The position numbers and the translations under genes are program-made. This document shows positions 1 to 8,986 of a DNA stretch of 60,920 nt, in pieces. Below the pieces are notes generated by a model, which was given only the letters and a program-made list of their open reading frames with translations, did no database searches and had not been told where the DNA came from. Position 1 is the first letter of the stretch. Each line of letters opens with the position of its first letter. The DNA is from an uncultured Oscillospiraceae bacterium (GTDB lineage: Bacteria > Bacillota > Clostridia > Oscillospirales > Oscillospiraceae): NCBI GenBank assembly GCA_934597585.1, contig CAKTSA010000008.1, forward strand, positions 1-60,920, read 5' to 3'.

Positions 1-11
1 AACCTTCCATG

Positions 12-54
12 TAAACACCCCCGTTTCTTCTATTATAGCAGAAACAGGGGCGTT
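12..54. other. Long hairpin at left window edge
   Basis: Two 16-nt arms (12-27 and 39-54) face each other across an 11-nt AT-rich loop. Read as minus-strand RNA they pair completely if two G-U pairs are allowed; read as plus-strand RNA there are two A-C mismatches. A T-run follows on the plus side. It could be the terminator of a gene to the left or a leader structure for a minus-strand gene outside the window. Confidence 0.35.
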
Positions 55-78
55 TGGGTAGTTTTTTGACAGACTGAC

Positions 79-114
79 AAAAAAGTACCGGCACGGATGT
101 GCCGGTACTTTTTT
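79..114. terminator. Bidirectional intrinsic terminator
   Basis: A perfect stem (GTACCGGCAC / GTGCCGGTAC) with a 4-nt loop is flanked by A6 and T6 runs, so it can stop transcription in both directions. It lies just past the stop of the minus-strand PLP enzyme gene. Confidence 0.85.
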
Positions 115-118
115 GTTC

Positions 119-1399
119 TTACAGCTGGATCAATCCCGCGTCCAGCATATTCTGCAGACTCATGAGGATGCCAAGCTTGGCGTGGTACCAGGTGAGGCCG
201 CCCTGGAAGTAGACGGCGTAGGGCTCGCGGATGGGACCGTCGGCGGAGAGCTCGATGGATGCGCCCTGAATGAACGCGCCCGCCGCCATGATGACCTCGT
301 CCTCGTAGCCGGGCATGGCCCAGGGCTCGGGCGTCACGTAGCTGTCCACTGGGGCGGCGGCCTGGATGCCCTTGCAGAAGGCCACCATACCCTCACGGCT
401 CTTCAGCTCCACCGCCTGGATGATGTCGCGGCGCACCTCGTGGGAGGAGGGCACCACACGGAAGCCCAGCTTCTCATAGCAGGCGGCGGCGAATACCGCG
501 CCCTTCACGGCGGAGGACACCACCGTGGGAGCCAGGAACAATCCCTGATAGAAAGCGGGCAGCACGCCCAGGTTGGCGCCCACCTCCCGGCCCAGACCGG
601 GGGCGGTGAGGCGGTAGGCGCAGCGGTCGATGAGGTCCTGACGGCCACAGATATAGCCGCCGGTGGGGGCCAGACCGCCGCCCAGATTCTTGATGAGGCT
701 GCCCACGGCCATGTCCGCCCCCACGTTGGTGGGCTCGTCGGTCTCCACGAACTCGCCGTAGCAATTGTCCACCATACAGATAACATCCGGCTTGCACTGC
801 TTGCAGAAGGCGATCAGCTCACCGATCTGGGCCACGGAATAGCTGGGGCGGGTGGCGTAGCCCTTGGAGCGCTGGATGGTGATAAGCTTCGTTTTGTCGT
901 TGACGGCGGCGCGGATGCCGTCGTAATCGAAGGCACCGCCCGGCAGCAGCTCCACCTGACGGTAGCTGACGCCGTACTCCGCCAGGGAGCCGGGGGTAGG
1001 CCGGGTGCCGATGACGCCCGCCAGGGTGTCATAGGGCGCGCCCACGGGGGACAGCAGCTCGTCTCCCGGCAGCAGGTTGGCCGCCAGGGCCAGGGCCAGG
1101 GCGTGGGTGCCGCAGGTGATCTGGGGCCGCACCAGCGCCGCCTCGGTGCCGAAGATGCGGGCATAGATGCGCTCCAGATTGTCCCGGCCGTCGTCGTCGT
1201 AGCCGTAGCCGGTGGAGGGGTTGAAGTGCATGGCGGCCAGACGGTTCTCCTGCATGGCCTGTATCACCTTGGCCTGATTGTGCTCGGCCACGGCGTCGAT
1301 GTGGGCGAACTGGGGGGCGATCTCCGCCAGCACCGCCGCGCCGAAATCCAGCACCTGCTGGGAAACGCCCATCTGGGCGTAGAGTTCATTGGTGGTCAT
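119..1399 (-). CDS. Methionine gamma-lyase family PLP enzyme (aluminium resistance protein/YnbB-like)
   Basis: A 426-residue cytosolic protein of the fold-type I PLP superfamily, in the family annotated as methionine gamma-lyase or aluminium resistance protein. Visible family features are FNPSTGYGYDDDGRDNLE near the N-terminus, the PLP-pocket stretch ITCGTHALALAL, and GSLIKNLGGG, where the lysine near residue 237 is the likely PLP Schiff-base residue. The frame stays open further upstream, but the ATG at 1399 is preferred: it has AAGGAG upstream and forms an ATGA overlap with the preceding gene, implying translational coupling. The physiological substrate is not known for this family; a C-S lyase role on cysteine or methionine derivatives is inferred from homology only. 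Confidence 0.85.
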   Translation of the reverse strand: MTTNELYAQMGVSQQVLDFGAAVLAEIAPQFAHIDAVAEHNQAKVIQAMQENRLAAMHFNPSTGYGYDDDGRDNLERIYARIFGTEAALVRPQITCGTHALALALAANLLPGDELLSPVGAPYDTLAGVIGTRPTPGSLAEYGVSYRQVELLPGGAFDYDGIRAAVNDKTKLITIQRSKGYATRPSYSVAQIGELIAFCKQCKPDVICMVDNCYGEFVETDEPTNVGADMAVGSLIKNLGGGLAPTGGYICGRQDLIDRCAYRLTAPGLGREVGANLGVLPAFYQGLFLAPTVVSSAVKGAVFAAACYEKLGFRVVPSSHEVRRDIIQAVELKSREGMVAFCKGIQAAAPVDSYVTPEPWAMPGYEDEVIMAAGAFIQGASIELSADGPIREPYAVYFQGGLTWYHAKLGILMSLQNMLDAGLIQL

Positions 1400-2169
1400 G
1401 CTCTGTCTCCTTGCTGGCGCTCCTCCGGGAAGGCAACGCCGTTCCATTTCATCAGCACCCGGATGGGGTAGTCCCGATCCAGGTAGTTGCGGCTGAACCA
1501 TTCATAGGTGGCTCGGGGCAGGTGGACCAGCTCCGGCGCGTCGCAGCGGAAGCGGTCAAAGGTGGTCTGGTCGCCGGAGAGCAGCGCTGCCGCCAGCTCC
1601 AGCTTGCCCTCATTCATCAGCCGCTCCAGACAACCGTCCATGATGACGGCGCAGGAGCGCTCCTCGTCGTCGGCGTAGTCCTCCCGGTGGCCCAGCCAGT
1701 AGAGGAATTCCTCCGGGTCCAGGTCCATGCGGGTGGTGATCTGGCTGAGCTTGAAGAACTCCTTCCAGTCCCGGCGCTTCAGCACATCGATGAGATACTG
1801 CACCAGCCCGTCGTCCATGGCCACGCAGTCCAAAAACACCTCGAAAGCGTGCTTGCCGGCATCGGGGTCTGGCTCGTTGGCGGGCTCCGGCTGGGGAGCG
1901 GGTTCTTCCGTCTGTTGGGCGTTTTTCAGAAACGCCTCAAAGCCCGCCATGCCGTTGTCGCCGTCAAAGAGGCTCTCCGGCAGCGTCTCGCCGTCCTGGG
2001 CGGCGCAGGCCCGGACGAAGTCCGCCGCCCCCATGGACGCCAGCTGCTCGGTGAGCTGGCGGGTGCGGCCCTCCTCGTCCTCCGCCGTCAGGGTGATGCC
2101 CTCCGGCGCGGGACGCTTGCCCTCCAGAAGCTCGGTCATATACCGCAGATAATAGTCAAAAAGCTCCAT
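1396..2169 (-). CDS. Hypothetical protein coupled to the PLP lyase
   Basis: A 257-residue acidic, soluble protein without signal peptide or membrane segment. A Pro/Glu/Ala-rich stretch near residues 85-105 (EEPAPQPEPANEPDPDAG) links two helical halves. The C-terminal half (EFLYWLGHREDYADDEERSC) looks globular. I do not recognise the family. It has its own strong promoter and AAGGAG site, and its stop overlaps the ATG of the PLP enzyme by four bases, so the two proteins are probably made together. Function unknown. Confidence 0.75.
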   Translation of the reverse strand: MELFDYYLRYMTELLEGKRPAPEGITLTAEDEEGRTRQLTEQLASMGAADFVRACAAQDGETLPESLFDGDNGMAGFEAFLKNAQQTEEPAPQPEPANEPDPDAGKHAFEVFLDCVAMDDGLVQYLIDVLKRRDWKEFFKLSQITTRMDLDPEEFLYWLGHREDYADDEERSCAVIMDGCLERLMNEGKLELAAALLSGDQTTFDRFRCDAPELVHLPRATYEWFSRNYLDRDYPIRVLMKWNGVAFPEERQQGDRA

Positions 2170-2203
2170 ATAAGGCTCCTTAATGTACCAATTTCAACCA
2201 CAA

Positions 2204-2232
2204 ATTTTACCATATACCCGTTGTAATTGCAA
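2204..2232 (-). promoter_or_regulatory. Promoter for the PLP-lyase operon
   Basis: On the minus strand, TTGCAA (2227-2232) and TAAAAT (2204-2209) are separated by 17 bp. Transcription would start roughly 30 bp before the ATG at 2169. It overlaps the divergent promoter of the GIY-YIG gene, sharing the -35 zone. Confidence 0.7.
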
Positions 2233-2249
2233 GGGATTTCCGGTAAAAT
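2221..2249 (+). promoter_or_regulatory. Promoter for the GIY-YIG gene
   Basis: TTGTAA (2221-2226) and TAAAAT (2244-2249) with a 17-bp spacer. An upstream ATG (2248) falls inside the -10 box, which supports choosing the later ATG at 2272 as the start of the downstream gene. Confidence 0.65.
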
Positions 2250-2271
2250 GGAGCTGGAAAGAGGGTGCGCC

Positions 2272-2580
2272 ATGTACTATGTGTATATGCTCCGGTGCCG
2301 GGGCGATGTGTATTATACGGGGCTGGCGGTGGACGTGAAGCAGCGCTACCGGCAGCATCTGGCGGGCAAGGGGGCCAAGTTCACCCGGTCCTACCCGCCG
2401 GAGGAGATCGCGGCGGTGTGGCGCTGCGGCGACAAGTCCACGGCGGCCAGGGTGGAATACGCCATCAAAAGGCACCTGACCCACCGTCAGAAGCAGCAGC
2501 TGGCCGCTGCACCGGAGACGCTGGCGGCGCTGCTGCCCCAGCTGGGACAGCTGGACGCCGCGGCGTGTGCTGTGGAATAA
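2272..2580 (+). CDS. GIY-YIG domain nuclease-like protein (YhbQ/YazA, UPF0213 type)
   Basis: A 102-residue single-domain protein starting MYYVYMLRC. The usual GIY-YIG pair appears as YVY followed by YYTGLAVDVKQRYRQH, containing the conserved tyrosines and arginine; the family glutamate is in ARVEYAIKRHL. Stand-alone members of this family are small GIY-YIG domains with putative DNA endonuclease activity and no firm cellular role. Start chosen at 2272 because the upstream ATG lies in the promoter -10 and GAGGG precedes this one. Confidence is high for the family, low for activity. Confidence 0.85.
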   Translation: MYYVYMLRCRGDVYYTGLAVDVKQRYRQHLAGKGAKFTRSYPPEEIAAVWRCGDKSTAARVEYAIKRHLTHRQKQQLAAAPETLAALLPQLGQLDAAACAVE

Positions 2581-2616
2581 AAAAAGTGCCTCCCGGATGG
2601 GAAGCACTTCTTTTTT
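2578..2616. terminator. Bidirectional terminator between GIY-YIG gene and rpsU
   Basis: Stem built from AAGTGCCTCCC and GGGAAGCACTT around GGAT with one unpaired base, flanked by A and T runs. It serves the convergent GIY-YIG and rpsU genes. Confidence 0.85.
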
Positions 2617-2623
2617 GCGTTTA

Positions 2624-2809
2624 TCAATAGTAGCGCTTGTTGCGGTTCTTGCGGGCAGCCTCGGACTTCTTGCGGCGCTTGACGCTGGGGCTCTCATAGC
2701 ACTCGCGACGGCGCACCTCGGCAACGATACCGGCCTTAGCGCAGCTTCTCTTGAAGCGCTTCAGGGCGCTATCCAGAGATTCGCCTTCCTTGACATGAAT
2801 TTCGGACAT
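2624..2809 (-). CDS. rpsU: 30S ribosomal protein S21
   Basis: A 61-residue, strongly basic protein starting [21 protein letters not shown] and ending in a [18 protein letters not shown] tail, the standard bS21 pattern and length. It is part of the small ribosomal subunit near the 3' end of 16S rRNA. The start has a strong GGAGGG site eight bases upstream. It is transcribed alone from a near-consensus promoter at 2890-2918 and ends at a shared terminator. Confidence 0.97.
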   Translation of the reverse strand: MSEIHVKEGESLDSALKRFKRSCAKAGIVAEVRRRECYESPSVKRRKKSEAARKNRNKRYY

Positions 2810-2889
2810 CTATTTTTCCCTCCCTCCGATGCACCCGGCTCGATCCAGGGCGCTCTTTAAGAGTCATTAGGCATGACTTAACGAATGAT

Positions 2890-2918
2890 ATTATACTGAT
2901 TCAGGCATATCTTGTCAA
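2890..2918 (-). promoter_or_regulatory. rpsU promoter
   Basis: Minus-strand TTGACA (2913-2918), 17-bp spacer, TATAAT (2890-2895): a full-consensus sigma-A promoter about 80 bp before the rpsU ATG. Confidence 0.85.
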
Positions 2919-2950
2919 GATGTTTTTCACAAATTCTGCGCAAAAAGGCG

Positions 2951-2988
2951 AAAAAGTGCGGCGGCTTTATAAACCGCCGCACTTTTTA
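2951..2988 (-). terminator. leuS terminator
   Basis: A perfect GTGCGGCGG / CCGCCGCAC stem with a CTTTATAAA loop flanked by A5 and T5 runs, immediately after the leuS stop. Confidence 0.9.
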
Positions 2989-2997
2989 TTCGATCAT

Positions 2998-5424
2998 TTA
3001 CTTGGCAGGCTTTACGATCAGATTGATGAGCTTGTTCTTCACCAGGATGGTCTTGACAACGCTCATACCCTCGGTGGCCTTCTGGACCTTTTCCACGGCC
3101 TTGACAGCCTCCAGCACGGCGGCCTCGTCGCTGTCCATGGGGACGGTGACGGTGCCCTTCAGCTTGCCGTTGACCTGCACGGCCATTTCCACGTGGCTGT
3201 CCACGGTCTTGGCCTCGTCGTGGGCGGGCCAATCCATCTGCATGGCCATCTTGCCGTACTTGGCGGCAAAGCCCATGTTCTCCCACATTTCCTCCACCAT
3301 ATGGGGTGCGAAGGGACTCAGCAGCAGGCAGAGCATCTCCACGTCGCCCTTGGAGCAGCCGTTGGCATAGAACTCGTTGACCATGGTCATCATGGCAGCG
3401 ATGGCGGTGTTCATCTTCAGCTCGTCGATGTCCTGAGAGACCTTCTTGATGGTCTTGTGGACGATGGATTCATTCTTGGCGGAGATCGTCTCCTCGTCGG
3501 TGGCGATATCCTGCAGGTTAAAGCAGCGATCCAGGAAGCGCTTGGAGCCCTTGACGGCCTCGTTGCTCCAGCTGACGGCCTTCTCGAAGTCGCCGATGAA
3601 CATGATGTGCAGGCGCATGGTGTCGGCGCCGTACTGAGCCACGATATCGTTGGGGTTGACGACGTTGCCGCGGGACTTGGACATCTTCTCGCCGCCCTCG
3701 CCCAGGATCATGCCGTGGCTGGTGCGCTTGGCGTAGGGCTCCTTGGTGGGCACCACGCCGATATCGTACAGGAACTTATGCCAGAAGCGGGAGTACAGCA
3801 GGTGCAGGGTGGTGTGCTCCATGCCGCCGTTGTACCAGTCCACAGGAGACCAGTAGTCCAGGGCCTCCTTGCTGGCCAGGGCCTTGTCGTTGTGGGGATC
3901 CATATACCGCAGGAAGTACCAGCTGGAGCCGGCCCACTGGGGCATGGTGTCGGTTTCACGCTTGGCGGGGCCGCCGCAGCAGGGGCAGGTGGTGTTGACC
4001 CAGTCGGTCATCTTGCTGAGAGGGCTTTCGCCGTCGTCGGTGGGCTCGTAGCTCTCCACCTGGGGCAGCACCAGCGGCAGCTGCTCCTCAGGCAGGGCCA
4101 CCCAGCCGCACTTCTCGCAGTTCACCAGGGGGATGGGCTCGCCCCAGTAGCGCTGGCGGGAGAACACCCAGTCACGCAGCTTGTAGTTGACCTTCTCCTT
4201 GCCGAAGCCCTGCTCCACCACGTACTTCTTCATGGCGGGGATGGCCTCCTTCACGGTCATGCCGTTCAGGAAACCGGAGTTCACCATGATGGCGCTGTCG
4301 TCCTTGGCCACGAAGGCCTCCTTGGTGACGTCGCCGCCGGAGACCACCTCGATGATGGGCAGGCCGAACTTCTTGGCGAACTCCCAGTCGCGCTGGTCGT
4401 GGCCGGGGACGCCCATGACGATGCCGGTACCGTAGCCCATCAGCACATAGTCAGAGACGAACATGGGCAGCGCCTGATGGGTGACGGGGTTCATGACCTC
4501 GATGCCGTCCAGGCGGACGCCGGTCTTGTCCTTGTTCAGCTCGCCGCGCTCAAAGTCGGACTTGTGGGCGGCCTCCTCCTGATAGGCGGCCACCTCGTCC
4601 CAGTTCTTGATGAGGGGCTGCCACTCCTTCAGCAGGGGATGCTCAGGGGAGATGACCATATAGGTGGTGCCGAACAGGGTGTCGGCACGGGTGGTGTACA
4701 CGGTGACGTCGGTGCCCACATTGGTCTTGAAGGTGACCTCGGCGCCGGTGGAGCGGCCGATCCAGTTGCGCTGCTGGATCTTCACGCGCTCGATATAGTC
4801 CACGTCGTCCAGATCGTCGATGAGGCGCTGGGCGTAGGCGGTGATCTTCAGCATCCACTGGCTCTTCTCCTTGCGGATGACCTCGCTGCCGCAGCGCTCG
4901 CACACGCCGTTGACCACTTCCTCGTTGGCCAGCACGCATTTGCAGCTGGTGCACCAGTTGACGGGCATGGTGGTCTTATAGGCCAGGCCGTGCTTGAACA
5001 TCTGCAGGAAGATCCACTGGGTCCACTTGTAGTAGTTGGGGTCAGTGGTGTCCACGCAGCGGTCCCAGTCAAAGCCGTAACCCAGCATCTTCAGCTGGCT
5101 GGTGAAGTTGGCGATGTTGTTCTTGGTGATGACGGCGGGGTGGATGTGGTTCTTGATGGCATAGTTCTCGGTGGGCAGGCCAAAGGCGTCAAAGCCGATG
5201 GGGAACAGGACGTTATAGCCCTCCATGCGCTTTTTGCGGGTGACGATATCCATGGCCGTGAAGGGACGGGGATGACCCACGTGCAGACCCTGGCCGGAGG
5301 GATAGGGGAACTCGATCAGACCGTAGAACTTGGGCCGTTTGTCGCCGGTGACGGCGGCGTAGGGCTTGGTCTTCTCCCAATTGGCTTGCCATTTCTTTTC
5401 AATGGCCGCAAAATCGTAATTCAT
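2998..5424 (-). CDS. leuS: Leucine-tRNA ligase
   Basis: An 808-residue class I aminoacyl-tRNA synthetase that charges tRNA-Leu. The HIGH signature is HVGH at residues 48-51 ([13 protein letters not shown]), the CP1 editing domain is in the middle (for example [16 protein letters not shown]), and the KMSKS loop ([13 protein letters not shown]) is near residue 577, followed by the anticodon-binding domain and C-terminal domain. Length matches bacterial LeuRS. An ATG 39 nt upstream exists, but the start at 5424 has AAGGAG at ideal spacing and aligns with the family start MNYDF. Expression is controlled by the T-box leader just upstream. Confidence 0.97.
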   Translation of the reverse strand: MNYDFAAIEKKWQANWEKTKPYAAVTGDKRPKFYGLIEFPYPSGQGLHVGHPRPFTAMDIVTRKKRMEGYNVLFPIGFDAFGLPTENYAIKNHIHPAVITKNNIANFTSQLKMLGYGFDWDRCVDTTDPNYYKWTQWIFLQMFKHGLAYKTTMPVNWCTSCKCVLANEEVVNGVCERCGSEVIRKEKSQWMLKITAYAQRLIDDLDDVDYIERVKIQQRNWIGRSTGAEVTFKTNVGTDVTVYTTRADTLFGTTYMVISPEHPLLKEWQPLIKNWDEVAAYQEEAAHKSDFERGELNKDKTGVRLDGIEVMNPVTHQALPMFVSDYVLMGYGTGIVMGVPGHDQRDWEFAKKFGLPIIEVVSGGDVTKEAFVAKDDSAIMVNSGFLNGMTVKEAIPAMKKYVVEQGFGKEKVNYKLRDWVFSRQRYWGEPIPLVNCEKCGWVALPEEQLPLVLPQVESYEPTDDGESPLSKMTDWVNTTCPCCGGPAKRETDTMPQWAGSSWYFLRYMDPHNDKALASKEALDYWSPVDWYNGGMEHTTLHLLYSRFWHKFLYDIGVVPTKEPYAKRTSHGMILGEGGEKMSKSRGNVVNPNDIVAQYGADTMRLHIMFIGDFEKAVSWSNEAVKGSKRFLDRCFNLQDIATDEETISAKNESIVHKTIKKVSQDIDELKMNTAIAAMMTMVNEFYANGCSKGDVEMLCLLLSPFAPHMVEEMWENMGFAAKYGKMAMQMDWPAHDEAKTVDSHVEMAVQVNGKLKGTVTVPMDSDEAAVLEAVKAVEKVQKATEGMSVVKTILVKNKLINLIVKPAK

Positions 5425-5465
5425 GTCGCTTCTCCTTTGTATGATCAAATAATTTGTTTCCATAA

Positions 5466-5700
5466 AAAAGTCCCTGACTTCCGAAGAAGTCAGGGACGTG
5501 AAAACGTGTTACCACCCTGATTCCGCCGCCGGTCGCCCGGACAGCGCTCAGTCCCCCTCTCTAGACAAGGGGCGTCGCCTGTAACGGGGCGCGGCCGTTC
5601 CGCCCTGTTCAGACGGAAAGCTCCGGGGCCAGTATCACGGCTCGCTCCCACCGGCTCGCACCACACCGCCGGCTCTCTTGCGAAGAGCAGATGTCCGCTT
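5466..5700 (-). promoter_or_regulatory. T-box riboswitch leader of leuS
   Basis: The minus-strand RNA carries the T-box core AGGGTGGTAACACG (about 5505-5518) followed by a terminator made of GTCCCTGACTTC, a UUCG loop, GAAGTCAGGGAC and a U-run (about 5466-5499). Upstream is a structured, GC-rich Stem I region beginning near AGAGAGCCGGCGG. A candidate specifier is the CTG in GTGATACTGGCC, a leucine codon, matching the downstream gene; I could not fold Stem I to prove it. Uncharged tRNA-Leu would stabilise the antiterminator and allow read-through into leuS. Confidence 0.88.
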
Positions 5701-5744
5701 TTTTCCCATCATCGCTGTTGCTGCTTTTACAAAACATTGCTCAC

Positions 5745-5773
5745 ATTGTACCCACTTTGCCGCCGTTTGTCAA
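5745..5773 (-). promoter_or_regulatory. leuS T-box promoter
   Basis: Minus-strand TTGACA (5768-5773), 17-bp spacer, TACAAT (5745-5750). Start of transcription near 5738 would include the whole T-box leader. The stretch between it and the next gene at 5865 contains only an AT-rich zone with a possible plus-strand TACAAT near 5810. Confidence 0.85.
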
Positions 5774-5864
5774 GGGATTTTCACCTTATGTGAGCCATTT
5801 TCATACAATATACCATATCCCATTCTGCGGCGGCCCCGGGCCGCCGCCAACAGGAGGTCTTTTC

Positions 5865-6251
5865 ATGGCAGCACAGGATTTTTCCCTGCAGCAATTGCAG
5901 CCCTTTCTGGAGGGCAATCCGGAGCGGGGCACCCTGCGGGTGCAGGTATCCACGGGCTATGGCGCCTTTCCCATCAGCCGGGCGCTGGTGGAGATAGCGG
6001 TGATGATCAATGGCGGCCGGGTGCCCCTGTACCGCCGGCGTACCGACAGCAGCGGCATCGCCGATGGCTTCGTCCTGCCCGCCAAGCCCTTTTCCGAGTC
6101 CCAGAGCCCCGGCACCGCCGGGGACAGCATGGCCAACTACCTGGTGTCGGTGAGCCATCCCGGCTATGAGACCGTCACCGACCTGCCCGCCGGGGTATTC
6201 ATCGGCACGAAAACCATCCTGCCGGTGGCGCTGACCCCGGCGATCCGGTGA
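5865..6251 (+). CDS. Small protein paired with the SpoIID/peptidoglycan-binding protein
   Basis: A 128-residue protein, start chosen at ATG 5865 because of the ideal AGGAGG nine bases upstream. It has no signal peptide. The C-terminal two thirds (GTLRVQVSTGYGAFPISRALVEIAVMINGGRVPLYRRRTDSSGIADGFVLP) resemble a transthyretin/carboxypeptidase regulatory-like beta sandwich. It is 15 bp upstream of the SpoIID-type gene and surely co-transcribed, suggesting a shared role in cell-wall or spore-coat biology. The exact function is unknown. Confidence 0.7.
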   Translation: MAAQDFSLQQLQPFLEGNPERGTLRVQVSTGYGAFPISRALVEIAVMINGGRVPLYRRRTDSSGIADGFVLPAKPFSESQSPGTAGDSMANYLVSVSHPGYETVTDLPAGVFIGTKTILPVALTPAIR

Positions 6252-6266
6252 GGGGAGGGCCGCGCC

Positions 6267-7610
6267 ATGCCCACGTATCCGGTGGTCCCCACCTCCATCA
6301 CCGTCCACCTGGGCCTGCCTGACAGCAACGCCCCCAACGTGACGGTGCCCTTTACCAGCTACATCAAGAATGTGGCGTCCCACGAGCTGTACCCCACCTG
6401 GCCGGAGGCGGCCCTGCGGGCCAACATCATGGCCCAGATCTCCTTCGCCCTGAACCGTGTGTACACGGAGTTCTACCGCAGCCGGGGCTATGACTTCGAT
6501 ATCACCAGCACCACCCAGCGGGATCAGGCCTACGTCTCCGGCGGCAATGTGTTTGAAAACATCAGCCAGATCGTGGACGACATCTTCAACAACTACATCG
6601 TGCGGCAGGGGAATATCGAGCCGCTGTTCGCCGCCTTCTGCGATGGAGTGCGTACCCGGTGCAATGGCCTGAGCCAGTGGGGCAGCGTGGACCTGGCGGA
6701 GGCGGGGTACATCCCCTATGAGATTTTGCAGTACTACTACGGCGACGACATCAACATCGTCTTTGACGCGCCGGTGGCCGACAACATCCCCTCCTACCCA
6801 GGTCGACCTCTAGAGCGGGGCTCCTACGGTCAGAGCGTCCGCACCATCCAGCAGCAGCTGAACCGCATCCACGAGAACTATCCCGGCATCCCCGTCATCT
6901 CCCCGGTGTCCAACGCCTATGACCGCAATACCGAGGATGCGGTGCGGGAGTTCCAGCGGGTGTTCAATCTGGACACCGACGGCATCGTGGGCAAAGCCAC
7001 ATGGTACAAGATCAAGGAGGTCTGGACAGGGGTGAAGCAGCTCAGCGAGCTGGCCAGCGAGGGCCTGACTCTGACGGAGGTGCAGCCCGCCTTTCCGGAG
7101 GTGCTGCGGTACGGCGACGAAGGGGTAGCCGTCAGCACCGTGCAGTATTATCTGGCGTTTTTGGGCTACTTCCTGCCGAAGCAGCCGCCGGTGGCTCTGA
7201 CGGGCGTATTTGACGACGATACCCTTGACGCAGTGTATACCTTCCAGAGCAACTACGGCCTGCCCGTGGACGGCATTGTGGGACGGGACACCTGGAACCG
7301 GCTGCTGAATGTCTACGACCAGCTGCTGCGGGACCTGCCCCAGGACTATCAAAACTACATCGAGCAGGTGTACCCCGGCCGCTTTCTGGTGTTGGGGGAC
7401 GAGGGACGGGCTGTCCGGCAGCTGCAGGAGAATATCCGCAAAATCGCCGCGCAGGATCCCGCCATCCCCACGGTGGAGGTGGACGGCGTGTTCGGCCCCG
7501 CCACCCAGCGGGCGGTGCTGGCTCTCCAGCGGCAGCAGGGCATCGACCAGAGCGGCGCGGTGGGGCCGGTGCTGTGGACCCGTATCGCAGAGCTGGCATC
7601 GGGATTGTGA
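6267..7610 (+). CDS. SpoIID-like domain protein with three peptidoglycan-binding repeats
   Basis: A 447-residue protein. The N-terminal part (about 25-150) contains ASHELYPTWPEAALRANIMAQISFALNR, the SpoIID/LytB-type core that in true SpoIID degrades denuded glycan strands during engulfment. Three PG_binding_1 repeats follow, around residues 190-245, 275-345 and 365-440, each with the FQ...DGIVG..TW or equivalent signature (EFQRVFNLDTDGIVGKATW, TFQSNYGLPVDGIVGRDTW, ALQRQQGIDQSGAVGPVLW). No signal peptide is visible, so export or action in the mother cell is unresolved. A sporulation or germination role is inferred from domains. Confidence 0.8.
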   Translation: MPTYPVVPTSITVHLGLPDSNAPNVTVPFTSYIKNVASHELYPTWPEAALRANIMAQISFALNRVYTEFYRSRGYDFDITSTTQRDQAYVSGGNVFENISQIVDDIFNNYIVRQGNIEPLFAAFCDGVRTRCNGLSQWGSVDLAEAGYIPYEILQYYYGDDINIVFDAPVADNIPSYPGRPLERGSYGQSVRTIQQQLNRIHENYPGIPVISPVSNAYDRNTEDAVREFQRVFNLDTDGIVGKATWYKIKEVWTGVKQLSELASEGLTLTEVQPAFPEVLRYGDEGVAVSTVQYYLAFLGYFLPKQPPVALTGVFDDDTLDAVYTFQSNYGLPVDGIVGRDTWNRLLNVYDQLLRDLPQDYQNYIEQVYPGRFLVLGDEGRAVRQLQENIRKIAAQDPAIPTVEVDGVFGPATQRAVLALQRQQGIDQSGAVGPVLWTRIAELASGL

Positions 7611-7628
7611 AAAAATTCCCGCCGCCGC

Positions 7629-7657
7629 TTTTCAAATGGCGCCTGCGGTGTTATACT
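7629..7657 (+). promoter_or_regulatory. Candidate promoter for the M29 aminopeptidase
   Basis: TATACT at 7652-7657 with a weak -35 (TTTTCA, 7629-7634) at 17 bp, 39 bp before the start codon. A 4-nt mismatch to consensus in the -35 lowers confidence. Confidence 0.45.
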
Positions 7658-7695
7658 ACCACTGATAAAACATTCTCAAAAAGGAGCGACGACCC

Positions 7696-8919
7696 ATGAA
7701 AAAAACCGTATTGCGCAGCTATGCCCGTCTCATCGCCCGCTGCGGCGTCAACATCCAGCCGGGCCAGGAGGTCTTTATCGAGGCGGACCTGGACCAGCCG
7801 GAATTCGTCCAGATGCTGGTGGAGGAGTGCTATAAGTGCAAGGCCAAAAAGGTGGTGGTGGACTGGAACTATCAGCCCCTGCAGAAGATCCACTACCGCT
7901 ACCGCACCCTGACCACCCTGGGCAAGGTGGAAAACTATGAGGAGGCCCGCTGGCAGCACTATGTGGACACCATCCCCTGCCGCATCTACCTCATCAGCGA
8001 GGACCCGGACGGCCTGAAGGGCATCAACCAGGAAAAGATGGCCAAGGCCCAGCAGAAGCGCTATCCCATCGCCAAGCCCTATCGGGACGCCATCGAGAAC
8101 AAGTATCAGTGGTGCATCGCCGCCGTGCCCGGCAAGGCGTGGGCCAAGAAGCTGTTCCCGGAGCTGCGGCCCGCCGCCGCAGTGGAGAAGCTGTGGCAGC
8201 ACATTCTGGCCACCTCCCGTGTGGACGACGACCCCGTGGCCGCCTGGGAGGCCCACAACAAGGATCTCCACGACCGCTGCGCCTATCTCAACAGCCTGCA
8301 CATTGAAAAGCTCCACTACACCAGCGCCACCGGCACGGACTTCACCGTGGGTATGATCCCGGAGGGCCGCTTCTGCGGCGGCAGTGAGAAGAGCCTGCAG
8401 GGCATCGTCTTTAATCCCAACATTCCCAGCGAGGAGTGCTTTATCTCCCCCAAGAAGGGCCAGGCCGAGGGCATCGTCTACGCCACCAAGCCCCTCAGCT
8501 ATCAGGGCCAGCTGATCGACAAGTTCTGGATCAAATTCCACGAGGGCAAGGCAGTGGAGTGGCACGCCGATGTGAACAACGAGCTGCTGACCAAGCTCAT
8601 CACCATGGACGAGGGCAGCGCCTATCTGGGCGAGTGCGCGCTGGTGCCCTACGATTCCCCCATCCGCAAGTCCGGCATTCTGTTCTACAACACCCTGTTT
8701 GACGAAAACGCCGCCTGCCATCTGGCGCTGGGCATGGGCTTTGCCGATACCATTGAGAATTTCCACGAAAAGACGCTGGCCGAGTGCCGGGCCCTGGGCG
8801 TCAACGATTCCATGATCCACGAGGATTTCATGATCGGCTCCCAGGACATGAACATCGACGCAGTGTGCGCCGATGGTAAGACCGTTCCCATCTTCCGCGA
8901 GGGCAACTGGGCCTTTTAA
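7696..8919 (+). CDS. M29 family metallo-aminopeptidase
   Basis: A 407-residue cytosolic aminopeptidase of the thermophilic metalloprotease family (AmpS/PepS/aminopeptidase T). Family landmarks are the N-terminal VNIQPGQEV, the metal-binding glutamate in NIPSEECFISP, GECALVPYDSPI, and the C-terminal ACHLALGMGF and MIHEDFMIGS segments holding histidine and acidic metal ligands. It removes N-terminal residues from peptides in the cytoplasm. The gene is monocistronic: AAAGGAG precedes the ATG and a strong terminator follows. Confidence 0.93.
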   Translation: MKKTVLRSYARLIARCGVNIQPGQEVFIEADLDQPEFVQMLVEECYKCKAKKVVVDWNYQPLQKIHYRYRTLTTLGKVENYEEARWQHYVDTIPCRIYLISEDPDGLKGINQEKMAKAQQKRYPIAKPYRDAIENKYQWCIAAVPGKAWAKKLFPELRPAAAVEKLWQHILATSRVDDDPVAAWEAHNKDLHDRCAYLNSLHIEKLHYTSATGTDFTVGMIPEGRFCGGSEKSLQGIVFNPNIPSEECFISPKKGQAEGIVYATKPLSYQGQLIDKFWIKFHEGKAVEWHADVNNELLTKLITMDEGSAYLGECALVPYDSPIRKSGILFYNTLFDENAACHLALGMGFADTIENFHEKTLAECRALGVNDSMIHEDFMIGSQDMNIDAVCADGKTVPIFREGNWAF

Positions 8920-8942
8920 GAGCCGGCAAAAAGGAAACTGAT

Positions 8943-8980
8943 AAAAAAGGACGCTGTCCCGGTGGGACAGCGTCCTTTTT
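8943..8980. terminator. Bidirectional terminator
   Basis: Perfect stem AGGACGCTGTCCC / GGGACAGCGTCCT with loop GGT(G), flanked by A6 and T5. It separates the convergent aminopeptidase and cNMP-binding genes. Confidence 0.88.
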
Positions 8981-8986
8981 ATGCGC

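Noticed and set aside
2920..5520. Long open frame opposite leuS (and similar ones opposite smc at 27608-31195 and ygfK at 12514-15930)
   Set aside because: Hydrophobic/His/Gly/Leu-rich nonsense caused by high GC in the third codon position of the real genes; no ribosome site, no domain pattern.
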